In this document: piece after piece, positions 1 through 10,354 of the stretch | Position numbering within the stretch: the stretch's first letter is position 1 | How the letters are laid out: every line of letters starts with the position of its first letter | Assembly: GCA_001683735.1 (NCBI GenBank) | Contig: LUGG01000010.1 | Coordinates: 434,001 to 498,000, forward strand | Length of the DNA: 64,000 bases | Source: Grifola frondosa | Lineage: Eukaryota > Basidiomycota > Agaricomycetes > Polyporales > Grifolaceae | Direction of reading: 5' to 3' | Notes under the pieces: model-generated | What the model saw: the letters and a program-made list of their open reading frames with translations, nothing else | Database searches by the model: none | Told to the model about the DNA's origin: nothing | Program-made: the position numbers and the translations under genes

Positions 1-185
1 GGTGTCAGACCGGCACCCACACTGTGTCGGAACTGTGCGAGCAGTTCGCGCCGGAGACGGTCGAACTCGCCTGATTTCTTGAACCTGGGATGAAGGACGC
101 GGCCACGCGTGATTAGGGGACCGCGTATGCGGTGAGGCTGGGAGTCGCACTCATCGACGAGCTGCGTGGGGTTTAAGATGGCCAT
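1..185 (-). CDS. SHG1: COMPASS complex subunit Shg1-like (BOD1/SHG1 domain), partial
   Basis: Only the N-terminus lies in the window; the gene continues past the left edge. Reading the minus strand from an ATG at 185-183 gives MAILNPTQLVDE. A 66-bp intron (150-85, gt..cag) follows, then FKKSGEFDRLRRELLAQF. The joined stretch VDEFKKSGEFDRLRRELL matches the hallmark of the BOD1/SHG1 domain (K+sGEFDxLR+ELL). In yeast Shg1 is a small accessory subunit of the Set1/COMPASS histone H3K4 methyltransferase complex in the nucleus. The gene is divergent from the uroporphyrinogen decarboxylase gene and shares a 359-bp intergenic region with it. The family call rests on about 20 diagnostic residues, so the rest of the protein cannot be judged. 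Confidence 0.72.
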   Translation of the reverse strand, partial: MAILNPTQLVDECDSQPHRIRGPLITRGRVLHPRFKKSGEFDRLRRELLAQFRHSVGAGLT

Positions 186-544
186 CGCAGTGTATAGGAC
201 CCGTCATGTACAGATCAGAGAGCCGAGGCTGCTCGAAGATGGGGGAGGCGTGGAGCGCGTAGACGATACCCTGGTGGGATGAAGAGAGATGGTCTCACGC
301 GTTTTCACGCGCACGCGTCCGGAAAGGTTCACGATCGTGATGCATCTCCCTCCCGTTTGGCAAGCTCTCACCTCCACTTCTTCCCCCACTTTCCATTCCT
401 CCACGTCGCTTCTTTCACAGAGGACACGTACTTGTTCATCGTCGTCGAACAGTATTTATTCGTCCGCTTCATCAGTCTTTGCAATATCTTCCTTTCGCCG
501 CAGCCCGATATAACATTGCTGTGCTCAGCTAAAAACTTGGCGTC
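186..544. promoter_or_regulatory. Divergent promoter region between SHG1-like gene and UROD
   Basis: This 359-bp spacer separates two divergently transcribed starts and must hold both promoters. It contains two ACGCGT hexamers (297-302 and 313-318) and pyrimidine-rich tracts typical of fungal promoters. No clear TATA box is positioned for either gene. The short ORFs here have no recognisable protein features. Confidence 0.5.
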
Positions 545-1790
545 ATGACTTCTGCGTTTCCACCTCTGAAAAACGACCTTCTGCTGCGGGCTGCCAGAGG
601 TAGACTTGTTGCCTCCTCTATTGTCTCAGGAGTTGAGAGGTCATGTTGTTCTAGGGGAGGAGACAGAACGCGCTCCAGTATGGGTTATGCGGCAGGCTGG
701 GCGATATCTTCCTGGTGAGTAGCATTATATGCGTGATAACAATCCGACAGTGTGTTGACTATGTCTCTTAGAGTTTCACGAAGTGCGCGCACACCACAGC
801 TTTTTCGAGGTTTGCCGCACGCCCGCTCTCTCCATGGAGCTCACGCTCCAGCCCATCCGCCGCTATGCCGGGCTCATCGACGCCGCCATAATCTTCAGCG
901 ATATCCTCGTCGTCCCCCAGGCGATGGGCATGGAGGTGCAGATGAATCCCGGCCCGTACTTCCCCGACCCGCTCGTCACGCCCGCAGACGTAGAAAAGCT
1001 CACGAAGCACGTCGATGTCGACAAGGAGCTCGGATACGTCTACGAGGCAATCACCATAACTCGGAAGGCGCTGGACGGGCAAGTGCCTCTAATTGGGTTC
1101 TGCGGTGCACCGTGGACACTGTTCTCGTACATGATCGAGGGTGGCGGCACGAAGACGTTCCAGAAATCAAAAACGTGGCTGTTCAAGTACCCGGAGGAGT
1201 CCAAAGCGCTCCTGATGAGAATAGCGGATGTATGCGTCGATTTCTTGGTCGGGCAAATCAAGGCGGGTGCCCAGGTGAGTCTAGTACTGCTTTAAGCTGA
1301 GGCGAACTGCAACGGACGCATATAGCTCGTGCAAGTATTTGATTCCTGGGCGGGCGAACTCGCGCCGCACGATTTCGAGCAATTTTCTCTGCCTTATCTG
1401 AAGCACATCGCGACGAATGTGCGCAGCAAACTCGCTGCAGCCCAGATTCCCGCGGTACCCATGACGCTCTTCCCGAAGGGCGCGAACACGGCGCTCGCGT
1501 CCCTTGCAGAGCACGCAGGCTACGATGTGATCGGCATCGACTGGTGCATAGAGCCATCGGAGGCGCGTCGGCTTGTGAGCGACAAAGTCGCGCTGCAAGG
1601 GAACATGGACCCGAACGTGCTGTATGGTGGGAAGGATGCGATCGAGCGGGAGGCAAAGAGGATGTGTGAAGGTTTCAAGGGAGGGAAGTCTGTCAAGGGC
1701 TGGATAGCGAATTTGGGCCATGGAATCACTCCTGGGAGACCCGGACGACCTCCGCTGGTTCTTCGAATGTGTGCACAAATACTCGACTAA
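545..1790 (+). CDS. HEM12: Uroporphyrinogen decarboxylase (heme biosynthesis), apparent frameshift near C-terminus
   Basis: The enzyme decarboxylates the four acetate side chains of uroporphyrinogen III to give coproporphyrinogen III in cytosolic heme synthesis. Four exons fit: 545-599, 655-714, 772-1274 and 1326-1790. The N-terminus FPPLKNDLLLRAARGE and the exon-2 motif APVWVMRQAGRYLPEF are the diagnostic UroD signature; the Arg residues bind substrate carboxylates. Later blocks include GFCGAPWTLFSYMIEGGG and GIDW, and the C-terminal NLGHGITP. The family then expects a V/D-DP-x-D-L stretch. Here the frame breaks at about 1731-1740, and DPDDLRWFFECVHKYS lies in another frame running to a TGA at 1804-1806. 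The uninterrupted frame instead ends with an unrelated tail at 1790. Protein length (about 360 aa) is normal. The break is most easily read as a small indel. Confidence 0.93.
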
Positions 1791-1806
1791 TCCCAGCCGA
1801 TCATGA

Positions 1807-2202
1807 TCTTGTATTATTTGACTGGGCCTCCTCGGCAATTTGCGACTGCATACACGCATAGAGATGAGATGATATATTATGAGATTGCATGGTATTCATA
1901 TCTGCCAACATATGTACGATCTTAATGTGCGATGAGCATAGACCCATATACAATGCTCCAAAAATTGAAATCAGAAAGAAAAAAAGGAATGCAGGATGCG
2001 CATAAAGACGTGGTGGGGGATGGAGTTGGAAAGGGGATATTGGGTAAATTGCTTTCTATGCAAAAGAGGGTATGATGAGGAGCAAGATGTGATGTACAAA
2101 CAAGAGAGCGATAGATATTTAACAATGCGATGAATAGAACATAGAAACTCCAAGATAAAAATTTCTTGAGAGAACAAGAGCCAGGACCTGCCAAACCTCG
2201 CA
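1807..2202. other. Convergent 3' intergenic stretch between UROD and CDC14
   Basis: About 400 bp between two convergent gene ends. It is AT-rich and carries likely 3' UTR and polyadenylation sequence for both. The minus frame stays open to 1922, but its translation is hydrophobic and unlike a Cdc14 tail, so I treat it as non-coding. Confidence 0.4.
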
Positions 2203-4468
2203 TCATGCGACAACATCGACAGAGCTGAGGCTGCTTCGCCTCCGGCGCACCTTCCGCAAACCTGGTCTCTCCGACTTCGAAGCGGGCACAACCACGGACG
2301 CGGCGTTGTTGGTCATCCACGCGCCCGCCCCCCGCTGCAGACTTAGCTGCCGCAGCAGCGGCAGTAGGTGTCTCATGTAACGACTGGGTCACGGAGTTGT
2401 GATGTGCTCTCTTCGCCGACACCAGAGTCGGCAGGCGCGATGGTGTTGGCGACGGGGGCTGTCTGAGCTGGCGAGTGGTGCGCGTGGGCGACACGCTGTC
2501 CTTCGCTGCCGCAGCAGCGGTACCCCGCGCGCTCGTTCCATTTGCTAGCCGCGGAATCTTGTTGGGCATCTGCCCGTTCGGCTTACCCTTTGCTGCGCCC
2601 AGTGGGGCGCCGACCTTGCGGGCAGCGGCGTTCGCAGCTGAGCGCGTGACACGAGTCGGGCGCTGCTCTGATGCACTAATGCGCGTTCCTGCCGGTCGCG
2701 AGGACGCAGGTTTTGCCTTGGTCCGCCTGACCGGCATAGCGCCCAGAGCAGGCAGCACATCATCTTCATCCTCGATATCGGAGTCCGATGCGACACGTTT
2801 CGCAGCGGGTGTCTTACGGGGCTGGCCTGGGGGCTCGATCGCGCGAGCCTTTGCAGTGGCTGCGGCGACATGTTTGCTTGGGGTGACGGGGGGCATGGGC
2901 CCAGGTGTCGCTGGTGTAACTGCTATGGAGGGAGCCGCTGTCACTGTCGTGGATTCTATGAAGATGTCCATTTCGTCGTCGACCTCAGCTGGGGGAGTCG
3001 CGGGCGCGATGAGCGCGGTCGCGGCAATGAGAGATGTGGACTGCAGCTTGCGCAATTCATCGGCGGCGGCCCATTTTGTCCATTCGAGTTGCTTGAGGTA
3101 CATGTACTGCTGTTGTGGGCCTACGACGCTGCCTGGACGCACGATGCGCATGAACGCGATGGCCTCCGATGCCGTAAAGCCATATTTCCAGATGAGATAC
3201 GCGCCGACTAGGGTTCCCGTACGACCTAGACCGGCTTTACACTGGCGAGATGTGCGTTACATGAGCAAACCAATTAGGCCTGATATTATATACTTACATG
3301 GACTGCTACCACACCTCCGCTCTCGACAACTTCGTCAGCCATATAAATGAACTGCCTCACGAGGTCATCATGGGGGTTTGTCCCATCGTCAAAATAGAGC
3401 TCTTTATGGTTGATGCCGCGATCGAAGAATACTTGAGGGTCATATAATGGGTTGTTGAGCCGGACCACCAGCTTCACATTCTGTTTCTCGAAGTAATCCA
3501 AGCAATTCTGGAATGGCGCGGGGAGCTTTCGCTGCAGGGCGAGGTTATCCGGTCTTGCGGGAGAAGCATTCCCGGTACCAACCTGGTTTTCCTGCTCCTT
3601 CTTCTCCTTCTCCCTCTTAAGCCATGCCGGGTCCACGGGCGACGCGAACGCGATGAAGTTGGGTGTTAACCAGTTCCAGTCGCCGTTCTCCACCTTCTCA
3701 TAGTACTCATAATCCTCCACGTCGAACTCGTTCATATCGCAGAGCCCATTCTGCATTGCCTTGTAGACTCCCCATAGACAGTCCTGAATACTGAGATTGA
3801 AATCCGATCGTCCGCGCCCCGCGTCCCGGAAAGGCATGAACTCTAACTCTGCTATAGGATGGAAGGCCTCCCATGGGGGTTTTTGTTGCACGATCATCTA
3901 TAGCGGCAAGCCCAAGTAGGTCCTAGCGCTGAGGCAATGTGAAGGGTCCACTCACAACGTATAAAGCCATCAAAAGCGCAGCGTTGGCTTTTCTTCTCGG
4001 ATCACTAGACGAATACAATATGAGCCGATGTGATGATATCGCTTGATCCTATTGTCAACATCGTGTGAGCACGCGAACGGGTAGATCTTCGCTAACCCGA
4101 ACAACTGACTTGGAGCAGCTCATGTATCAAAATGCATGCTTTATACACCATCGCAAGATTTAAAGGCCCCCAGTCTTGGAAGAAAGACAGGTAGAGGAGC
4201 TGATCATCAATCGTGAAGTAGTAATATTTCGCGTCGTCATCGGGAGTTATGGAGGATGATCCTTTGGGAGTACCGCGTATTTCAGCCACATGCTCTGGGT
4301 CCTGCGCTATACGGTTGATAACATCCGGCCTGGGAGGTGGATGAGGGAACGACGTGAAATAAAGTCTGCGGAACGCGGGTTCAAGTTGATATTGGCACAA
4401 GCGATCGAGGACAAGATTGTAGCATACCTCCCGCCAAAATGGCACAGGGGCTCGCAAATGTGAGCCAT
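2203..4468 (-). CDS. CDC14: Cdc14-type dual-specificity protein phosphatase
   Basis: Cdc14 reverses Cdk phosphorylation at mitotic exit and acts in nucleolus, spindle pole and division site. Exons on the minus strand are 4468-4428, 4365-4110, 4048-3956, 3897-3298 and 3241 downward, with introns of 56-62 bp. The protein starts MAHICEPLCHFGGRLYFTSF and carries the N-terminal non-catalytic half, including KANAALLMALYVMIVQQ. The catalytic half holds the signature loop VHCKAGLGRTGTLVGAYLIW (Cys nucleophile, Arg in HCx5R), formed across the last intron. The C-terminal part is Ser/Thr/Pro/Arg-rich with a basic stretch, as expected of a regulatory tail. The last exon border is unsure. A final splice would give a basic SRRRR-like end with TGA at 2203; without it the frame stays open to 1922 through unlikely sequence. 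Confidence 0.92.
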
Positions 4469-5132
4469 TGTGGACGGGCGAGAACGGTAGTGAAGGGAGG
4501 ATAGCACGGAGGGGAGGGGAAAGTATCGCGACTGGATGTGGCGAGTTGAGTTGTGGTGGCCCGTGTCAGGCCTGTGGCTGAGCCTGTCGTGTTGCGCTGC
4601 GTGGTCACGAGACCGACACGCGGATATCGTCCCTCAAACGCGCGACGCCCGCCGTCCTCGTGCCCAGCAGTTTGACGCGACAGCCGGCGAATCTCACCGG
4701 TTTTCGAGAATTGAAAGCGTTGGGAGGTTGGTACACGACTGCTATGCGGAAGTTTGATCACAGAATATATTTAGACTTTCAATTATTCTTCATCAAGTAT
4801 AGATTGTCGTCTGTCATGTTCCTGCATGCGCGAATAAGCTAGAAATTCCCCGAGTATCACAGTTGCCCGTGAATCGTTGCAAATGACAAAGGATAAAACA
4901 ATTTTCTGCACTTCGACACGACCTAAAGGAGCGGAGAGCGTGTGACCGAAACAGGTGGCGCGTCGCGCGGCGCGTTTGTAGTTGTTGTACGCGTCAAACA
5001 GCTTCCGACTAGCACCCCACCGTCGACTTCTACGTTCAGCGCGAGATAGCAGCAGCCTCCCCTCTCTCTTCTGCTACAGCTGCTCAGCAGATCACCAACC
5101 GCCTGTATCAGTCGCGTTTGTGTGAAGCAATC
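4469..5132. promoter_or_regulatory. Divergent promoter region CDC14/MBP1-like
   Basis: This 664-bp region separates the divergent starts of the Cdc14 and APSES-factor genes. It contains an ACGCGT hexamer (4989-4994), which matches the MluI cell-cycle box recognised by the MBF factor that the downstream gene resembles. A pyrimidine-rich tract (about 5056-5085) precedes the APSES start. Short ORFs here look like UTR noise. Confidence 0.45.
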
Positions 5133-7545
5133 ATGCCGGACAACCAGATCTTCAAAGTGAGTCTTTGTCAGATTCTCAAAATCCCTTCCGGTTAAGCTAA
5201 TCCTTGCGTACGGAAGGCCACATACAGTGGTATACCGGTCTACGAGATGTATGTTCTACTGACGCGTTTTGACGCGCTTTTCTCATACTCACTCGTTCTT
5301 TAGGATGTGTAAAGGAGTAGCAGTGATGCGCCGACGAGCAGACTCCTGGCTCAATGCGACGCAGATCCTAAAGGTTGCTGGGTTTGACAAGCCCCAACGA
5401 ACTCGCATCCTTGAGCGCGAGGTACAGAAGGGCGAGCATGAGAAAGTCCAAGGCGGTTACGGGAAGTATCAAGGTGTGTCTCGTTCATGCGATTGCGGAC
5501 TTCGCGCAGATACTGACCGGTCACATTCGATGGAAAGGCACTTGGATTCCTCTTGAAAGAGGTCTGGTACTATGCAAGCAATATAACTGCGAGCACCTCC
5601 TTAAAGCTATAATCGACTTCCAGCCAGAAGCAAAGAGTCCCCCTTTAGCTCCGAAACACCTGGTTGCAGCTCAAACTGCTAAGCCAAGCGCCCGCCGCGC
5701 AAATGTTGAGGCTGCTGCCAGTAGTTCCGTGATGCACACCAGATCGTCGCGGAAAACGACGCAGCAAGAAGTAGTTGACGGTTCCGACGTTGAAACTCTT
5801 TCGGTTCGCGGATCTGAGGATGGATCCATGACGCCGTCGCCTTCAGAGGCGTCGTCAAGTTCTCGTACGCCCTCTCCTATTCGTAGCAGTCCGGAGCCAT
5901 CTGCGTCAGCATCCAATGGCATCGACGAAGATATGCGGTCGCCTTCTCCTGAAGTCGGTCGCAAACGCAAACAACGTCCAACTGACGAAACCGCAAATGA
6001 ATCTGACATAGAGGCCGCGGTCTCTGGCCCCCCAGATCACACATCTACCTACGGCGACATGATCCTCGAATATTTCATCTCCGATACCAACCAAATACCT
6101 AGCATTCTGATTTCGCCTCCGTCCGATTTCGATCCTAATATGGCTATCGATGATGACGGACATACTGCGCTTCACTGGGCCAGTGCGATGGGTCGTATTC
6201 GAATCGTGAAGCTCCTGCTTACCGCCGGCGCAGATATCTTTAAGGTCAACAAGGCAGGTCAGACACCTCTCATGCGCAGCGTCATGTTCGCGAATAATTA
6301 CGACGTGCGGAAATTCCCTGAACTCTACGAGCTTCTCCACCGGTCTACCCTTAACATTGACAACAGCAATCGTACCGTCTTTCATCATATTGTAGACGTG
6401 GCTATGTCGAAAGGCAAGACCCATGCAGCGCGATATTACATGGAAACCGTGCTGCAAAGATTGGCTGACTATCCCAGAGAACTAGCGGACATCATCAATT
6501 TCCAGGACGAGGACGGCGAAACGGCGTTGACGATGGCAGCTCGATGTCGGAGCAAGCGCTTGGTGAAGATACTCCTCGACCATGGCGCGGACCCAAAAAT
6601 AGCAAATCGTGATGGCAAGAGCACGGAGGATTATATCCTGGAGGACGAGCGATTCCGCTCGTCTCCTGTTCTTCCTTCCCGTCAATTATCCATGTCGTTT
6701 CGCAATTCCCAGGCTGCATTCCCACCATCAGGCGCGCCTCCGTACTACTCGTTTGGCTCCGCAAACGGGGACCGTCCCACGATACATTACTCTGTCACAG
6801 GACAGAAGGCTGCAACGCGCTGCGTAAACGACGCGACAATGATGCTCGAGAATCTCGCCGCGTCTTTCGATCAAGAGCTGAAGGACAAGGAACGGGACCT
6901 GAACCAGGCGAACGCATTGCTCGGCAACATTCAAGCAGAAATCCTGGAGAGCCAGCGCGCGGTTACACACCTAAAGATCCAGGCTCAGGGATTGCCTCAG
7001 ACGAAGCAGAACTTGCAGGTGCTCGAGGAGGAACTGCACACAAAGATGGGTAAGCGATATCGGATGGGCTGGGAGAAATGGGTCAAGGACGAGGAAGAAC
7101 GCGAGAAAGCCATTCGCGACGCAGCGGGCGGGCAGCTTATTTCGTCGACCGGAGAACCTGTCTCCGATTTGCTCGCTTTGTACGGTGATGTCGCGTCAGA
7201 CCCAGATTCGATCCGCGAGGAGTGCGAGAAGCTCAGGGAAGAGCTGCAGGTACATAAGAAGCGCAGGGTCGAGGCGTTTGATGAGCTTGTGAAGTTCCAG
7301 GCGGAAGCTGGCACTGGAGGCCGGATGGCGGAGTATCGACGGCTGATTGGTGCTGGGTGCGGAGGTGTGCCCCCTGGAGAAGTTGACAGTGTCTTGGGCA
7401 TGTTGCTAGAGGTAAGTGCGCCACTTTTGCTACTTGATGTATCTGACACATTCTTCAGACGTTAGAATCCGAAGAGCCAAGTTCTTCGATAGCATGGAGC
7501 GGGACGGTGCCGGCGCCACGACCAAGCGGTACAACGGTTAGTTAA
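5133..7545 (+). CDS. MBP1: APSES-domain/ankyrin transcription factor, Mbp1/Swi4/Res family (MBF DNA-binding subunit)
   Basis: MBF binds MluI boxes and drives G1/S genes. Exons are 5133-5156, 5217-5248, 5304-5473, 5538-7411 and 7459-7545, giving 728 codons plus stop. Residues about 1-100 form the KilA-N/APSES DNA-binding domain: [14 protein letters not shown], then [16 protein letters not shown] and [17 protein letters not shown] Ser/Pro-rich linker follows. Ankyrin repeats then run from about residue 300 to 430 ([40 protein letters not shown]). After these comes a coiled-coil region ([20 protein letters not shown]) that would mediate pairing with a Swi6-type partner. This architecture is standard for the family. 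A second ACGCGT lies inside intron 2 (5262-5267), which together with the promoter hexamer makes autoregulation conceivable (inference). Confidence 0.93.
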
Positions 7546-7839
7546 GGCGTGCCCATTATCATGGAAGATTTCCGTGATTTTGGTTCTTGTAATATATGAC
7601 GTCTAACATCTCCCATCCCTCTATGTATCTCTATTCCAACTATACCCCACCTCGTTGTGTAGCTTTCTCGAATCCGAGCGCGTAGGCACAGTCACGTGGT
7701 ACGCGTATTTATTACGTAATCCGACTAAGTTTCGTCGACGTGCAGGCTCGGAAAGTGAGCGAGTTTGCGTGCTTTCCTCCCGGTCGTATTTCCATCTCCT
7801 CTAGGCTCTGCTGTTCATTTGCATGGTACTAGGGGAGCA

Positions 7840-9117
7840 ATGTCCGTCAGTGCTCGAGAGATCGCATCTTCACTAACGTCCCAGCCGTGGACCAAACATT
7901 TTCGGCACCTCCTACCTGCCCCGCGGTGGCTTGTGCAGCGGCGGAATCGAGTCCAGGGTGACCCCGTGGTCAAGGTTGTCAAGCCGAAGGATAGAATTAA
8001 GTACTGGAACATTGTTCCGGGAGACCAGGTTGGGCTCTTGGGGGACTCGACGCGCGCCATACACGAAGTACACAAGGTCAACAAACTCACTAATCGTGTC
8101 TATCTGAAGAAAGAGGTGGACAAGGTGCGCCTTGACTCCCCGCTGTGAAGTTGTCATGCATGTTTATAATACCATGTGCTTCACTGTAGACCAGCACTCA
8201 AAGGAGGCAGCCTGTGGGCAGGAACGTTCCTTACTCAAGATGTCGGTTGTTCGTCGGGAAGTTCGAGTTCCCGCCAGCGGCTGACTCCACTGAGCCCCGA
8301 ATCCTACCGTGCGTATGCTTACAGTGTGCGGACGGTCTCATGTTGAATGGATTTATAGAGTCTTCGCCTCGCGTTTGAGTATCTCAAAAGCAGTATGGAA
8401 TCGAATTGTTGGGCGGTGGCATTGGAATCGTTTCGCAGTAAACACGGTCCCTAGGCTCCCCAACTACTCCAAGGAGACGAGTGAGCATATTCTTATTCCT
8501 TGGCCCAAAGACCAGAGCCGTACAGCCTGATCGTACGTGTCTTGTCCAAATAAAGTATCAATTCATCTTACTTACTGTCGCCCATAGCTACTCCCTATGA
8601 CACTCTCGCGGAGGCTGTGACTGAAGTGACATACACACCCCCAATGCTTCCCGCCAGCACGAAGGTACCCGTACCATCGCCTCCTTCCGCGCAGTCATAT
8701 GTGAACTCGCTCCGCAAGCCCGAGAAGCATCCTTACGATGCGTCGCAGCCCATCGAAGTACACCTGCAGCTAGAGCTCTCCAACCCGCACTCGCGCGCAA
8801 AACAGCAGGCGCGCTGGAAAGCGTACCAGGAGTACAAGGTCGCGCTGCTGAAGGAGTACATCGTGGCGGAGCTGAAGAACCTGCAGGGCCGCACGCGGCG
8901 CGTCGCGACCGCGGAGGCGACGTTCAAGTGGCGGCAGCGGCTGATCGACGACCGGAAGGCGGAGATGAAGCGGCGGGCAAAGAACCGGGGAGAGGAGGCG
9001 CGGCTGTTGCGCAAGAAGGAGCGCAACGCGCGCAAGTTGGAAAAGCAGCGGGAGAGGCTGCGCAACCTGGTGCTCGAGGAGGCACCGAACCAGGTTATTC
9101 CCCGTGCGACTGTGTAG
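7840..9117 (+). CDS. Mitochondrial large-subunit ribosomal protein uL24m (KOW domain)
   Basis: Four exons fit: 7840-8124, 8190-8308, 8359-8519 and 8588-9117, all in phase, giving 364 residues. The N-terminus is Ser/Arg-rich, as in a mitochondrial presequence. The centre holds a KOW motif, IKYWNIVPGDQVGLLGD, followed by a basic beta-rich stretch (HEVHKVNKLTNRVYLKKE) typical of uL24. The third junction only works with a donor at 8520, giving DQSPTPYDTLAEAV across the join. The C-terminal 150 residues are a fungal mitochondrial extension ending in an Arg/Lys-rich helix. The protein should bind 23S-like mitochondrial rRNA in the matrix. An in-frame ATG at 7765 could give a longer N-terminus; I prefer 7840 because the presequence then starts normally. 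Fungal mrpl24/Mrpl40 is the likely orthologue. Confidence 0.85.
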
Positions 9118-10354
9118 TCACAGGCTCGTTTGTTGCTGGTCGAGCTACATTCGGTTGCCTTGTTTCCTACCTATTGCATATAATCCATGGGCAATTTGCG
9201 ACGATGATTCGTCCTATCTCCTCTCCACAGATGTTGATGTGCATACGATGGATCCGCCGGTATCCCCCAAAATATCAGCCTGTGCCTGTATGGCAGTCCA
9301 ACGTCTGTGGCAATACAGCAATGAGAGTGTGTTCCTAAGGAAGAGCGGTAGTACCATACATGTGCAATAGTGAAAGCATCATACATTAATACACGGTAGG
9401 AATCCTGTCCCTGACCGGTTTTTGCCACCTATATACCTTTCCTTACATGACCATATTTGCACGTTGCAGTTACAAATAAAGTTCTGGTATGTTTCAAACA
9501 TTCCGTCATAGTAGCGGCCGCGTCCCGAACGATGGCCGCCGTGCTCTTCCTGTCCCAGAAACATCCTGCGTGCGTTGGCGATCCTTATAGTCTGATCGCT
9601 GTGTAGGTTATACCACGATGGACATTGAGTACTGAACGTTGAACGTTGCTCACCTTGGTGTCGAATAGGATTTTAAAATCAAATCCGATCAGTAGAACAA
9701 CATATGCGAAAAGAATACAGCTGCCGATATCATTAGTATCATCCATGTTCTATGTAGTACGTGTCCATGTCATGTACCATGCATAGTCCGCATGCCAGAG
9801 TTCTTCTATCTTGCATTGCTGCTACGTAATCAACATGGGCTCATGGCGTGTTCTAAAAAGGCAACTGTACATCATGGGCGCCTAAGTGGATGTGCACTCA
9901 GTGGGAATACTATGCTAAGTAATGGTTAGTGGAATTTTGTGGTCCCAACTGAGCTGTTGTCGTGGTGTGCGGTGACATTGACAGAGCATCTACTCCAAGC
10001 TGTACCGCCTCTTGTTTGTTGCTCATGTAGAGGGCCATAGATTGCCCGCTGAAGAGACCCACCTCGCACTCCGTGTAGCAACAGTGCGCGCGCTTATCAA
10101 CGAATATTGCCCGACAAGGTTACAGGTGCTGCGAGAATAGTTCCGGACACAACTCCACCGTGAATCCGACCGTCAATCTCCTCGAAATGGACAATGCGCG
10201 CGCCGGTCGGGTTTGTTTTGCCCCAGATTGGTTATACAATATGTTTTATCTGGAGATGCCGCGCCGCGGCAGCCGTAAGTTTCGTCGGGCGCCCCGCAAT
10301 TAGCTCGAGTAAGAATCTCATTCCGGCTGACTCAAGCGCGCTCGCTGCTGCTCG
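9118..10354. other. Intergenic region, no gene recognised
   Basis: About 1.2 kb between the uL24m and MFS genes. Several short ORFs exist on both strands (9171-9564 on minus, for example), but none has a recognisable motif, compositional bias or splice pattern. It likely holds the 3' UTR of uL24m and the promoter of the transporter. Confidence 0.5.

Noticed and set aside
1922..2202. C-terminal extension of the Cdc14 frame
   Set aside because: The translation is hydrophobic and rich in Cys/Phe/Ser, unlike Cdc14 tails; judged 3' UTR.
2475..3350. Plus-strand ORF of 291 aa
   Set aside because: It lies opposite the Cdc14 coding exon, is Ala/Gly-rich without motifs, and arises from codon bias on the other strand.
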